A stretch of 64,000 bases of DNA, from assembly GCA_030267965.1 (NCBI GenBank), contig BRYA01000524.1:1-64000 (forward strand), written 5' to 3'. The translations under genes were made by a program, and so were the position numbers. The notes under the pieces are model-generated. The model saw only the letters and a list, made by a program, of their open reading frames with translations. It was not told the DNA's origin and made no database searches. This stretch comes from Triparma columacea (taxonomy: Eukaryota; Sar; Bolidophyceae; Parmales; Triparmaceae). Every line of letters begins with the position of its first letter. Position 1 is the first letter of the stretch. This document shows positions 1-11,835 of this stretch, one piece after another.

Positions 1-54
1 AACCCTAACCCTAACCCTAACCCTAACCCTAACCCTAACCCTAACCCTAACCCT
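1..54. repeat. Telomere repeat tract (AACCCT)9
   Basis: Nine perfect copies of AACCCT, the C-rich strand of a TTAGGG-type telomere, occupy the first bases. The array is cut by the window or assembly edge, so its true length is unknown. It fixes this end of the window as a chromosome end, with the first gene about 1.2 kb inward. Confidence 0.95.
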
Positions 55-190
55 TACTTCTCTTTACTTCTCTTTACTTCTCTTTACTTCACTTTACTTC
101 ACTTTACTTCACTTTACTTCACTTTACTTTTCTTTACTTCTCTTTACTTCTCTTTACTTCTCTTTACTTCTCTTTACTTTACTTTACACA
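55..190. repeat. Subtelomeric 10-bp satellite (TCTTTACTTC / ACTTTACTTC)
   Basis: Directly abutting the telomere is an array of about 13 copies of a 10-base unit in two variants, TCTTTACTTC and ACTTTACTTC, arranged in blocks. It is pyrimidine-rich on this strand, like the telomere, and contains no coding frame of interest. Confidence 0.9.
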
Positions 191-239
191 CACTTACCCA
201 CTCACACACTTACACACTCAACCACACCTCACTACACTT

Positions 240-410
240 CACCACACTTCACCACACTCAACCATACTACACTTCACTACACTTCACTACACTTCACTAC
301 ACTTCACTACACTTCACTACACTTCACTACACTTCACTACACTTCACTACACTTCACTACACTTCACTACTCTTCATTACACTTCACTACACTCAACTTC
401 ACTTTACTTC
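240..410. repeat. Subtelomeric 10-bp satellite (ACTTCACTAC)
   Basis: A second 10-base array follows, unit ACTTCACTAC, with about 12 nearly perfect copies between about 262 and 390 and degenerate copies on both sides. The unit shares the ACTTC core with the first array, suggesting one satellite derived from the other. Confidence 0.85.
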
Positions 411-429
411 ACTATACTTCACTTCACTC

Positions 430-1000
430 ACACCCTCACACACTCACACACTACTCTACCTTATACCCTCCTCTCCTCTACTCTCTTCTTTTAATTCCTC
501 TAACATACTCACACCATTACACAACCACACACTTCTATACCACACACCACTAAACTTTATACTCTCCTCTCCTCTTCTCTCTTCTATCAAATTCTCTTAC
601 ACACTCACACCTTCAAACAACCACACACTTTCATCCCACACACCACTATACTTTATACTCTTCTCTCCTCTTCTCTCTTCTATCAACTCTTCTAATACAC
701 TCACACAATCACACAATCACACACTTCCAACCCACACACCACTCTACCTTATATCCTCCTCTCCTCTACTCTCTCCTATCAACTCCTCTAACACACTCTT
801 ACATTCACACAATCACACACTCACACACCACTCCTCCTTATACCCTCCTCTCCTCTACTCTCTCCTATCAACTCCTCTAACATACTCGCACCCTCACACA
901 CTCACAAACTCACACACCACTCTACCTTTACCCTCCTCTCCGCGCACTCTCTCCTCTCAACTCCTCTAAAACACTTACACACTTACACACTAATACACTC
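430..1000. repeat. Subtelomeric ~95-bp tandem repeat, about six degenerate units
   Basis: A longer-period array. Each unit starts near CACCACTCTACCTTATACCC, continues with CCTCTCCTCTACTCTCTCCT and AACTCCTCTAA, and ends in a CACACA stretch. Unit starts lie near 447, 546, 648, 735, 829 and 915, giving periods of about 86-102 bp. The array is pyrimidine-rich throughout. I see no gene in it. Confidence 0.75.
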
Positions 1001-1277
1001 ACACTCACACTCACACATCACTTAACCTTATAGTTCCCTCCTTTTCTCCCCCTTCACATCACCTACACAATACTCTCCCCACACACTTTCTTCCCTTACC
1101 CTCATTCTCCAACCCCCGCATCCAACAAACTTTTTTTTTCATAACACACTTCTACACAGCGAAGCCTAGAACAAAGCGATGCAAAGCGTTAATAAACTAA
1201 CAATTTCCTACATACAACATTTCTCTAGTTTACCTCCACAGCTAGAAAGATCTTTCTTTCCTTTGCCACTATTTCCT
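1001..1277. other. Subtelomere-to-gene transition, no gene seen
   Basis: Simple CA/CT-rich sequence gives way after about 1130 to ordinary sequence. This stretch should hold the 3' untranslated region of the minus-strand receptor kinase whose stop codon is at 1278-1280. No other feature is supported. Confidence 0.6.
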
Positions 1278-4200
1278 TTAACCTTCATACTTGATTCCAG
1301 CCAAAAGCATTGTCATACCAGAACCACTGGTTTCATTTTCATTCTTTTCACTTTCCATGTCTTCTTCGGACTTAGTTCTCGCCTCTTCTACCTTGAATGA
1401 AACTTCACTTTTCTTCACCTCTACTGGCTCTGGCATTATGCCATCATTTAAGAGTCCATCTAGAAAGCTGGGTTTCATCCCTACCCCTTGGACTTCTGTA
1501 CCTGCTCTTTTCCGTTGCTTCGCAGCCACCAACTTGTTTTTGTGAACAGGCTCAATAGTCCTAGGCTTGTCTTCCTTCTCACTCTGCTTCATCAGCAAAC
1601 CTTTTATATTCTTTGTCTCCATTCCAAGCTTCAAAAGCTTCTTCTGGAAAAACTTTATCATTTCCTTGAATGATGGTCGCTCCTTAGGATCAGCGTCCCA
1701 GCATCTTTTTATAGTATCAGCAAGATCTTTGTCCTCTGCCTCCACCATCTTCAAATCAGGTCTCCATCCTTTCCCTACCCTGTTCATCACTACCATTGGT
1801 CCCCACCCCTTCCTGAAGGCCTTCTTGATCTCTCCATCATAAAAGATTTCTAAAAGCAGCATACCATAGGAGTAAACATCTACCTCTTTTGAGTACATCC
1901 TGTCTTCATCTTCAGAACTGAAAATTTCTGGAGCCATAAAGTAGGGTGTTCCTACAGTAGTCATGGTTTTCTCTTCGTCCTCCTCGCCACCAAGGTGCCT
2001 GCTTTCCCCAAAATCAGTTATCTTGGCAGTCAAGTCATTGCTGACCAAGACATTTGCGCACTTCAAATCTCTGTGTACGATGGGGGGGTCCTTTCCATGA
2101 AGGAAGGCGCAGCCCTTTGCTACCCCTAAAGCCCAATTTGTCTTCAAGCCAATCCCTTGGTTGATGAGATGGGAAAGAGTTGATCCTTTCTTAATTCTTG
2201 CAGTGTCAATCTTGTCATGGGCATCTAAAACCACTGGAGTTTTCTGCCAGCTAAGCAATTGAACGTGTTCTTTTTGTCCCTTGAGAAAGTCATCAAGTCC
2301 TCCATTCTTACACAGCTCAAAAATGATACCATGCTCCTTTGGCTCCCAAACAACTCCCAGGCACTGTGCAATGTTGGGATGTCTTAATGTTCCAATGAGC
2401 TTTAGCTCAAGGAAGAATCTCTCCATTGTCTCTTGTGTAAGTGCTGAAGGTAGAATCTCCTTGTAGGCACACTTTGTCCCAAGGTAGTCTGCAACCAGCA
2501 CATTACCAAATGCTCCTTTGCCAAGAGAGACAAATTGCCCTTTCTCATCTCTCTCAAAATCAAGCTCAAAGCTGCTAACAAGTAGAGATGGTTCAATATT
2601 TTGCCTTGATACCTTCTCTGCTGCATTACCATCTGTGCTGTTTTTCAGTGCTTCTATCTCCTTGCTCTTGTCAAAGTCTTTCCTGATGATTGAAACTTTA
2701 AGAAGGAATTTTACACTGAGGTTGTCCATCACCATCGTAGGAATTGCCCATGCTTTGAAATCAATTTTGGTTGTCAGTGTTAATTGAGTTTGTGGGACAT
2801 CTCCAATAGCATCCAATGGCTCAAAGTACCACACACTGTGTGAATCTACAAGAACTTGCCCGTCTTTTACTGGGTAGTCTTCTAAGAGCTTTTCAGAATC
2901 TGAGATGTCTATAATGAATTTACCTCCATCCTGTTTCTTCCAAGTAATGATATTTCTCCCAGCGCGTGGTGAAACTCCAGGGATCCCAACAGTTCTAGTC
3001 ACAACATAATAAAGGGAATGGGCATTGATGTCAAGGACCTTCAATTGGGTTATTCCATCACTTGCTGCATTTCTCAACTTTGTTCTGCTGTTAAGGTGGA
3101 TTATGGCATGAGAAGCTCCTTCCTCTACAGTTGTGTCAATTGTGGTAGTACCGATGCAAGTTGCAACACTTTCACCCTCCAAGTGAACCAACTTCATTGC
3201 AACTTTTTCATCTGGACTCTTGATTTCTTTCATGTTCTGTTTTAACTCCTTTGTTCTTGTGTGGAATGCCACACCTTCGCTGATAGCTCTTTCTTCATCA
3301 GGGCTGTAAGTTTGTAGCTCATTCTTCATCACAGCAGCTTTTTTTGAAATTTCCAACCTGTCAAGCTGGTCATCACTTAGCAGAGCTTCGGCAGGAGCGA
3401 CTATAGCTAAGCTGTCTAGCCTTGAGATTCCCTTCTCAGTGTCAGTTGGCTGCTTCTTGAGACAGAAGTAAAGTAATAGAAGAATTGTAACCACTGCGCT
3501 GACAGCAAGGCCTGCAACAAGGGCAGTGCCCTTGGAGTCACTTGCGTCAATTGTTGCTGTTTGGTTGCAGTGAATTCCAGCAAATCCTGAGAAACACTGT
3601 GTGCAGGTGCAGTTGCCTGTTGTGCCTCCAATCGATCCACCATTTGTGCAATAGAAGTTCCCATCTCCCCCCACATCAGTTGGGTTCAAAGTTGCTTTAC
3701 AGTCAGAGGGAGTCTCGCAGTGAAAACCTTCAAACCCAGGGCTACATGTACAGGTGCAGTTTCCTGCAAACCCACTGACTGTCCCCTCATTGCTGCAGTA
3801 GAAGTTTCCTTGATTTTCAAGAGACCCGTCATCAGCAGGATTAGAGGTGGCATGACAGGTACGGATAGCGCAGTTTTGGCCATCAAATCCTTCATTACAG
3901 GAAGTGCAGGTACATTGTCCTGCAATTCCTCCGATACTTCCTCCATTTATGCAGTAGAAGTTCCCATCACTCTCCAGAGAACCGTCATCATTAGGATTGG
4001 CATTAGAAACACAATTAAGGAAACACCAAGGAGCATCTCCGGTATAACCTTCTGTGCAGGTTTCACAGTGTGGACCGCCAACACCATCATAGCAGGAAGT
4101 ACATGTGCATTGGCCTGCAATTCCTCCGATACTTCCTCCATTTATGCAGTAGAAGTTCCCATCACTCTCCAGAGAACCGTTATCAGAAGGATTGGCACTA

Positions 4201-7200
4201 GCTACGCAATCAAGGAAACACCAGGGGGCATCACCGCTGTAGCCTTCAACACATGTGGCACAGTTTGGCCCACCAACATTGTCATAGCAAGAAGTGCACG
4301 TACAAGACCCAGGCATTCCGCCAACCTGCCCTCCGTTGATGCAGTAAAATTTTCCGTCTGATCCGTCGTCTGTTGGTTCTGAGGTTGCTTGACAATCTAC
4401 AATCTCACAATGTGTGCCTCTAGTGCCATCACAAGTGCATGCACAAGATCCTGCAAGACCACTAACTGTTCCACCGTTTATGCAGTAGAAGTCCCCATTT
4501 GAACCATCATCAGAGGTAGAGCTGCTAGCAACACAGGGAATGTAACATCCAGAATAAGAGAATTTGTCACCTTCGACTGGGTTATGATGCTGCAAAGAAG
4601 CCCCTACAAAGTTGAAGGAGGCAAAATATTTGAGTTATAAAGGGTTAGTGTGGGGAAATGTTTTGAACTGTGCAACACCCATCCAAGGCTCACCTTGTAT
4701 TGGAGTGTTTGAAGAGTAAGGAGAAGGACAAGTACTGTATATGGAGATGGTTGAGAAAAGACCTAAATGACTGATGTCGTCATCAACATAATTATCTTTT
4801 TCATTGTGAATGTCATTTCCTTCTCCTGATTGTGCTGTGTTTCCAATGAAGCTTGTTCCGTAGACCCTAACAGTAATGCTGTCAGGGTTATTGGTTACAT
4901 AAATTGCTCCACCTCCAAAGCCAGGTACATAACCACTAGCTCTACAATTAGAGAAGACACACAGCTCAATGTCTACTTTGGCGCCACCCATACCCATAAT
5001 GTAAACCCCTCCTCCAGAAGAAGCCTTCCCATTGACAAAACTTAGTGCTCTGAGAATAAGTGTATCACTCCCAGTTTCGTCCATTTTTAGCCCTTTTTTT
5101 ATATCTTCCCCATCAAGAATGCAGCTTGCGTTGTCCTCCATGCACCTGACCTCTCCAAACAAGTTGTCTGTGGACAGCATGCTAGAACTACTTGCACAAG
5201 TCCCCTCTGAACACTTATATGATCTGACAGCCATGACGGTAGTTTCCCCATTCGCCATGATGGAGTTGCCAATGTTAGAAACAAAGTCTGCTTGGTTACT
5301 GACAGTGTTGAACAGCCCGTTCATATCGACCACATGATGTGTAGTGAATTCACAGCTACTCCCACTAGACCCAGTGTTGCAAGAAGAGCAGGTGCAGGAG
5401 CCAGTAATCCCGCCAATGTCCCCCCCATTGATGCAGTAGAAGTTACCATCAGATCCATCGTCAGTAGAGGTTGATGTAGCTTGGCAAGGATTAGGAGTAT
5501 CGCAATCATTAGGAGGTGATCCACTATAGCCTGTAGGGCAGGTAGCACAGTTTGGACCACCAAAGCCAGTGTTGCAGGAAGTGCACGTGCAAGATGAGCC
5601 ATCCTCATTCCACCAACCTCCAACATCTCCCCCATTGATGCAGTAGAAGTTTCCATCAGATCCATCATCAGAGGGAGTGCTGCTGGCAACACAGGGGTTG
5701 GAAGCACAGTGTGGACCACCGAAGCCAGTGTCGCAGGAAGTGCATGTGCAAGATAAGCCATATCCTCCAACTGATCCCCCATTGATGCAGTAGAAGTTTC
5801 CATCAGACCCATCATCAGACGGAGTGCTGCTGGCAACACAGGGGTCACCAACACAAATCTCAAACCCTGCTAATGATGTGCTCGCATCTGAATACCATGT
5901 GATTTGTTCTCCAGCAGAAACAGAGATACCTTGAGGTCCAGCGGTACCACAGTATTGAATGCCTCCTACAGTAACTTTGTCGAAACTGCAACTGCTGTGT
6001 GACTCAACGTTGAAAGAGACAACATTCAGCACCCCACTCTCACCCAATGTGAACGTGCATCTCTCATTATGCACATAGTTCAACGAGCTGAAGCAGTTCC
6101 CATCCACCGCGCACTGTCCAGTGTAGCTCCCGCTAAGTGTAACTGCCAACTTTCTCCCCTCTTCCGCCACGCTTATCCCCCCGCTAACTTCCTCGGAAGC
6201 AACGAGACTGACCAAAACGCTGAGTCCTAGCAGGCACTTGCAGAGCCTAAGAAGTTTCCCAACTCTCTTGGACACTAACCTTCCAGTTGGCTCAATCTTC
6301 GATCCTATCTTCAGAAGGGCGCAACAGCCCACCCTGACAATAAGGGAGGCCAACAATCCAACTGCGCAAAGAAGGTAGCTTATGGTCGTGATAATACTTG
6401 CATACAACGAGATGATGTCATTCACCTCGTGTTTGTCGCGCACAATGCAGTAGAGAGCGATGTCCCTTCGTTGGAAATTACCACCGTGGTGTGCCTCTTC
6501 CCCCGACCACTCAACGTTGCAGTCATCGTCGTCATGTAATGTACCGCGCCGGAAGGATTGCCTGGTCTCCGTTAGCGTCGATGCTGACTGCGTCGATGGC
6601 GGTGCTCTTCCCTTTGAGCATCGAGAAACTAATCTTGCCTCTTCACCCACTTTGAAGTTCAGGTGTAAAATTGGTGCAGTGCTCGTCTCACATTTGTCGG
6701 TCGTCGTCAAGTTGCTCCTTTTAGTCCTATCCGCTACGCGACCGTCGATGAGACCCATAGGTCGTTCCGAAATAGGGGGCATGATGACTGCTGCCTCGCA
6801 CTTGGTCAAGTTGAGCTTTGAAAGTAGCCCGTCGCCGGTCGTGTGTTTAGCTGCGGACGGCAGCGTAACGGTTCTAATATCATCTTCCTTCGCGACTGGA
6901 ACGCCTACAGAATCGCCAAAATTGCTGACCTTGCATGCCTTAAATTCCTTGTCATCCTTCTCATAATCTGTGAGGAGGAGCGAAGCAAATCCCGATTTAT
7001 TTTCATTAGTTTGCGTTACAGTCGCATCGGGACAGCAGTAGTGTGTTTTTGAGGGAGACATCGGGGTGATCTGGACTTGCTTCGTCAACATGAATGTTGT
7101 TATTCATGACGCAAAACTTCTCCTCAATACTTACCTTCATAAACGAGAATAATCCGCTCTGCTGCATTCTGCCCATACTTTACAATTTCATTGTCGAGTA

Positions 7201-9450
7201 GTGTCAACTCGTTGTCAAGCAGGAGCTCGCCCATCCCCCCTGCGAGGAGGGCGTCGTAGGCATCGCGTTTCGATAATGCTGCCCTAAAGGCCTTAATGTC
7301 CTTGACATTTGTTTCTGATGAGCGAAGCGAAATGAGTTGGATTTGAGGGTTAGCGTCCAATGAATTGCTTTTTCGACAGTTGCACAGGGGTCTTTAATGG
7401 CGCTTAATGCTCTCCTTTACCTCCTACGTACTCACCTCGTCCTTCCCTTTCACGGGCCCTTTTCCCAGACACGTTTTCTCGGTGCTCGTTGCCCACAGCA
7501 GCACCGACGGCGACACCAGGAGCTGCAAGTTGTTCCTGCTGACATGGCGACCGGGGAATAGAGCTCGAGCGAAGGCACCCCATCGCCTCAAAGCCTGGTA
7601 GCGCTTCGTACTCAGCACTTAATCCCACGCAACTTCCGTCCTCGATCCTCAGCTGCAAGGGGGGGGTCACTTGAATGAGCGCAGTATCCCAATGCAAAGC
7701 AGAGACTAGCTGTAGTCCATCGACCACTCCAAGCCTTGAAGCGCTCTCTCGCAGAGCGTCCTCATAGACGACGCAACTTTTAACCAACACCAGGTCGGCG
7801 CTGAGCTCGTCAATTACAGACTTGTGGAAGCTGCTGTCCCCCTCCTCGTGTTTCTCTGCAAGCTCGGGTACAGGGAGGCGCCCCCACTCTTGCTTGGCTG
7901 TCTCAAATTTGTGCTGCAACCAACCGGAGGAGTTGGCCTGAGCAGCAGCAGCGTTGAGTGAGTCCGCCTGATCCTCATTGAGAACGATCTTCCTCCCCTC
8001 CTCCAAGTCTTTGGGTGCGCTGTTGAGAGGAAGCTCCGCGTCAGATATGCCTTGAAAATGCTGATTGCACACATTACAGAGGCGAGTGTCTAAGGGAATA
8101 GATTTGTTCGCCGCATGGAGAGAGACGGCTATGGGAGGTTGGCAAGGGAGAGTGGAGGGGGGGGTGCGGGGAGGGGGTTGCAGGGGGGGTTGCGGGGGGG
8201 GTGAGAAGATGAATGTGGATGAGGACGAAGACGAAGATGAACGTGGACGAGAAGACATGGACAAGGACAAGTTTGCACAGGCAAGTTACACCCCCCCCTC
8301 ATCTCCTGCCCTCCCTTCTCCTCACCTCTCAAAACCTCCTCAGCCTCCTCGCATACGATACAATTTGCCTTGCCCTCATTAACATCGACGTTAGTCGTCT
8401 CCAACTCGGAGCTTCCGTCCTCTCCTCGATGGGGTCGACTGAGACTGGACCGACGGGGGACTTCGGCGGCCATAACCTTGACAAAATCCGTATGCCCGGT
8501 ATTGTTGAGGAGGCCCGTACTCTTCTCCTCGAATTCACGGGGGCCTTTGCTTCGAGAGTAGTTGTTCTTGACTTGAGGATCAAGAAGGTGTTTGCCAAGC
8601 ACATTGTGGAGGCGAGTGTTGATGTGGACGCTTAATCCCATGCAACTTCCGTCCTCGATCCTCAGCTGCAAGGGTGGGGTCACTTGAATATGTGTAGTAT
8701 CCCCATGCAAAGCAGAGACTAGCTGTGGTCCGTCGACCATTCCAAGCCTTGAAGCGCTCTCTCGCAAAGTGTCCTCGTCGACGACGCAACTTTCAAACAA
8801 CGCTTGGTCGGCACTGACCTCATTGATCAAAACCCTGCTCTTGTCGAAGCCGATGCTCCCCTCCTCACATTGCTCTGCAAGCTCGGGTACAGCGAGGCGA
8901 CCACCCTCTTGCTTCGCAGGCTCAATGTTGTGCTGCAACCAATCGGAGTAGTTGGCCGGAACAGCAGCAGCGTTGAGATCCGCCTGATCCTCATTGAGAA
9001 CGATCTTCCTCCCCTCCTCCAAAATACTGGGGATGCTGTCGAGAGGAACGTCGTTCTTCACGTCAGACATGCCTTGGAAATGTTCGTCAAGCACATCACC
9101 CTGGCGTGCATCTATGTTGAATGGTGTTAGAATCTGGTTTGCAGCGCCGCGTGAAATCAGGCGCTCGCAAGTCTTACCTTCCGTGTCTTTGCATTGTCCT
9201 TGAAAGATTCCTCGTGAGCAGTCGCACAGATGACTCAACATGAATAGGAGGAAGAAGGCGAGGGATAGGGGGAGGAATCCAGCAGATCTAGACCACGAAG
9301 CGAAGCGATGATTAGTTAGCTTGTCCGTAATACACGTTTATACTCCTAGTTGTTCCCATGCTAACAACGCGTCCCCCAAACTGCTTGGGCAACCCCCCCC
9401 CCTTGGCTTCGGATATCCTGTTCAATGACATACCTGATGTACCCTCTCAT
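1278..9450 (-). CDS. Giant EGF-repeat receptor protein kinase (2,483 aa, 6 exons)
   Basis: Exons on the minus strand: 9450-9434, 9287-8326, 8128-7436, 7314-7135, 6967-4694, 4603-1278. All phases join and the sum is 7,452 bp. Residues 1-30 form a signal peptide (MRGYIRSAGFLPLSLAFFLL), created only by splicing the 17-bp first exon. Next come two near-identical ~150-residue units (about 45-200 and 340-490), two hydrophobic segments (about 800-829 and 856-875), a CUB-like region (about 900-990), three ~50-residue EGF-like repeats with the FYCINGG core, a beta-helix-like stretch (about 1160-1375), six more EGF-like repeats, a membrane segment (1735-1757), a START-like lipid-binding region (about 1828-2028) and a kinase domain (about 2063-2353). 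The kinase looks active: GKGAFG loop, Lys2090, HRD 2219-2221, DFG 2239-2241, APE 2266-2268. The likely role is surface sensing, ligand unknown. The hydrophobic pair near 800-875 could instead mark the start of a shorter protein. Confidence 0.75.
6968..7134 (-). repeat. Representative introner-like intron (receptor kinase gene)
   Basis: A 167-bp minus-strand intron that starts GTAAGTATTG and ends ATTTGCTTCGCTCCTCACAG. Its acceptor was located through this block, and the splice it implies is in phase. Without it the model needs a 59-bp intron with a weak acceptor. Confidence 0.65.
7621..9085 (-). repeat. Intragenic tandem duplication in the receptor kinase N-terminus
   Basis: About 440 bp at 7621-8063 (exon 3) is repeated with few changes at 8634-9085 (exon 2). 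Shared peptides include EEGRKIVLNEDQAD, LRESASRLG and TPPLQLRIEDGSC. A partial third unit start (TRLHNVLGKHL) sits between them near 8590-8630. The ~200-bp intron 8129-8325 lies between the units. High DNA similarity suggests a recent event. Confidence 0.8.
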
Positions 9451-9575
9451 CGTCAGGCAGTATGATGATAGTGTGTAGTGGGGGTGGGGATTTCGCCGCG
9501 TAGCTCTAATGTCGGTAAATTTCGAATAAACAGTCTTGTAACTTTTTTTATTTGTCGAATCCCATCCTTGTCAAA
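9451..9575. promoter_or_regulatory. Divergent promoter, 125 bp, receptor kinase / SET protein
   Basis: The 125 bp between two start codons on opposite strands must hold both 5' untranslated regions and promoters. It includes an A/T-rich stretch ending in a T-run at about 9540-9553. No named element is recognised. Confidence 0.5.
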
Positions 9576-11717
9576 ATGGGGAAGAAACATAAATACAAGA
9601 AGAAGGAAGGCGCGAATGGCAAAGCTGCATCCCCTCTCCCCCCTCCCCCTGCACCTCCCGTAGAATCTCGTTATAGTCCATTACTGCACTCAAACCTGAA
9701 ACTCTCAAAAACGTTCGAGGATAGAGGTGTTGATAAATCAAGCCTAATTCAATGCATTGGTGAAGTTGATCATCAACAGGATGTTTTGATTGCGTCTCAG
9801 TCTTGTGGAGTATTTGAAGGGGACGATAATTTAGAGATAGGTGAGAAATAGGGAGTTGTTGAGGCCTCTTCCTCTTCGATTTTGATAAATTTGCCTTGTT
9901 ATGCCGTTCGCAAAAATAAAACCTACTGTGCTCGCCACATAATCCTCACCTCGACTATCGTAAATCATCGTTTCCCCACAGACTCCCACTGGAACTCTCC
10001 AACCCCGTCAACATCCCCCATGTCCTCTTACCTCTCTTCAGTCCATGACATCGACTATGCTGCCCTCAGTGTGAAGGTTTCGCCTTGTCCTGGCGGTTAC
10101 TTGGGTCTTTTCCACAAGGGCTCTTCCCTAGGTGGTGGGGCTACTATAGCTGAAATTCAGGTATCGTCGATGCTGGGAGTGGAGACAGAATACGCTCGGG
10201 TCGTAGGTAAGAATTGACGAACGCGATTAGGTGTCGCCTATCCTCCTGAGAAGTACTTCTCCATTATTAATGTCAATCCCCCCCCTCCCTCTCTTTCCCA
10301 CTCCCTCTCCATCGCAGCTTCGTCGTCCTCCCCAACAAATCCTTACAGCGAACTCGTGAAGACCATAGCCAAAATATCACCCAAGGTCCTCCACCCGACA
10401 ACGAAGCTGGCCCTGCTGATCGCATACATAAAGATAAATAAGGCGGGCCCGCACTCCCCTTACGTCGAGAGCCTGCCGAACAGCTTCTCCACTGTCAGTA
10501 CGAGTTGGAGGAGCGAGGACTTTGCGGTCCTGGCGTACGCATCCTCGAACCACAGGACTCAGGAATTTGACAGAGCCGTGACTGGAAGGATGATTGCGAT
10601 CGATGCTTATTGCAGGATATCGCAAGGTATCGCGGGGATGAGTCTGGGGGGGAAGGCGGGCGAGGTGAGAATAATGAGGGGCAATATCCACAAAATATGG
10701 CGTCAACACATCCACTAACTCAAGAAACATTTTCGCTCGTCACAGGGGGTCGATTTGACCGGTTTACGAGCACACTTTCATAAGCCGCTGCCACTGGAAG
10801 TGTGGATATGGGCCATGGGGGCTGTCCTGAGCAGGCAGAACATGGTCCCTTTCCACAAGACTAGGTCTGAGATTCTCGTCCTCACCCCTCTCTGGGATAT
10901 GATGAATCACTCTCTTGATAAGAGTGGCTGCGCTGAGTCGTCCGTCGTTTGCGTGGGTGACCCCGCCCTCGACGGGAAATATGTCTTACAGGCACAGTGC
11001 CCCACAGGGAAAGTATATGAGGAGGGCGAGGAGGTCGTCATGCACTACGGAAATAGACAGAATTGGGAGCTCCTGCTTTACAGCGGGTTTGCTTTCCCGG
11101 CAGACGCCCCGGAGACCATGGAATTAAACCTCGCCATCTTTCACCTTGAGGGTGGGGAGATGTCCCCGTTTGAGAAGATTAAGGTGAGAGCGGAGGAGCG
11201 CGAAGTGGAGGAGCGAGGACGATTGTGGTATTACTTTAATGCCAAGTCCCGAAGCCACTAAGTATCTGCGACCAAAACCGCAACTAATCTCCGCGAACAG
11301 CTCAAGATTGCGCAGAACAAGTACCTGGCAACGCAGGAGGGTAACGGCCCGGTATTTGCCGCAGTTGGATGGAAGAGTGGCCAAGAGCAAGCGGCCCTTG
11401 AGCGTTTGCACGCCATGCACAATTTTGGGGGAGTCGAAGACAAGGAAGGCCTTGCCAAGGTAATCAGGGGGGAGGAGAGGAACTTCGGGGACGACATGAA
11501 GGATGATTCCGCTAGGGCTGCCTTCTCGACCTGGCTGCAAGGCAGGGTAAGGATCGCTCAAGAGGAGCTTGACCGTCACGACCGACCCGACGAGGGTGAG
11601 GGTGAGACACGTGGAAACAGTTGTCAGTGGGTTCCCAGGGAGCAGTGGAGGTTCGCCATAAAGGCTTGGCTTGCTCGGAAGTCTGTAATGCTGCAAGATT
11701 TACTGGCTTCTTTGTGA
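9576..11717 (+). CDS. SET-domain lysine methyltransferase (SETD3/Rubisco-LSMT type, 563 aa)
   Basis: Exons: 9576-9840, 9982-10206, 10318-10664, 10746-11183, 11301-11717. The start is MGKKHKYKKK, a basic N-terminus. The split SET domain runs from about residue 100 to 400. PHSPYVESLP lies in exon 3. The core PLWDMMNHS (about 324-332) carries the Asn-His pair that lines the S-adenosylmethionine pocket, and EEVVMHYGNRQNWELLLYSGF is the conserved C-terminal SET motif. The last exon is helical and matches the position of the substrate-binding domain of the Rubisco-LSMT family. Such enzymes methylate lysine or histidine in non-histone proteins; the substrate here is unknown. No clear plastid leader is visible. 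The intron at 10665-10745 ends with the recurring TTTTCGCTCGTCACAG block. Confidence 0.85.
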
Positions 11718-11835
11718 ATTTGAATAAGTGGCGTCCATTTCTGCGGCGTCCATTTTTTCTTTTGGGTGACACCATCGGGGCTGTGGGAATGAAGAAAATT
11801 CGGACACACTCAAACATCACCATCAACCAGCCAAA

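Noticed and set aside
55..1000. CRISPR-like array
   Set aside because: The units are directly adjacent with no unique spacers, and the sequence is a eukaryotic subtelomeric satellite.
7076..7134. 59-bp intron as the junction between exons 4 and 5 of the receptor kinase
   Set aside because: It is in phase but uses a weak GCAAG acceptor. The alternative acceptor at 6968 carries the recurring GCTTCGCTCCTCACAG block and is also in phase.
7404..9241. Two or three separate small genes upstream of the receptor kinase
   Set aside because: Each frame ends just past a GTGAG/GTAAG donor, the next begins after an intron-like acceptor in matching phase, and only the joined model has a signal peptide and a total length divisible by three.
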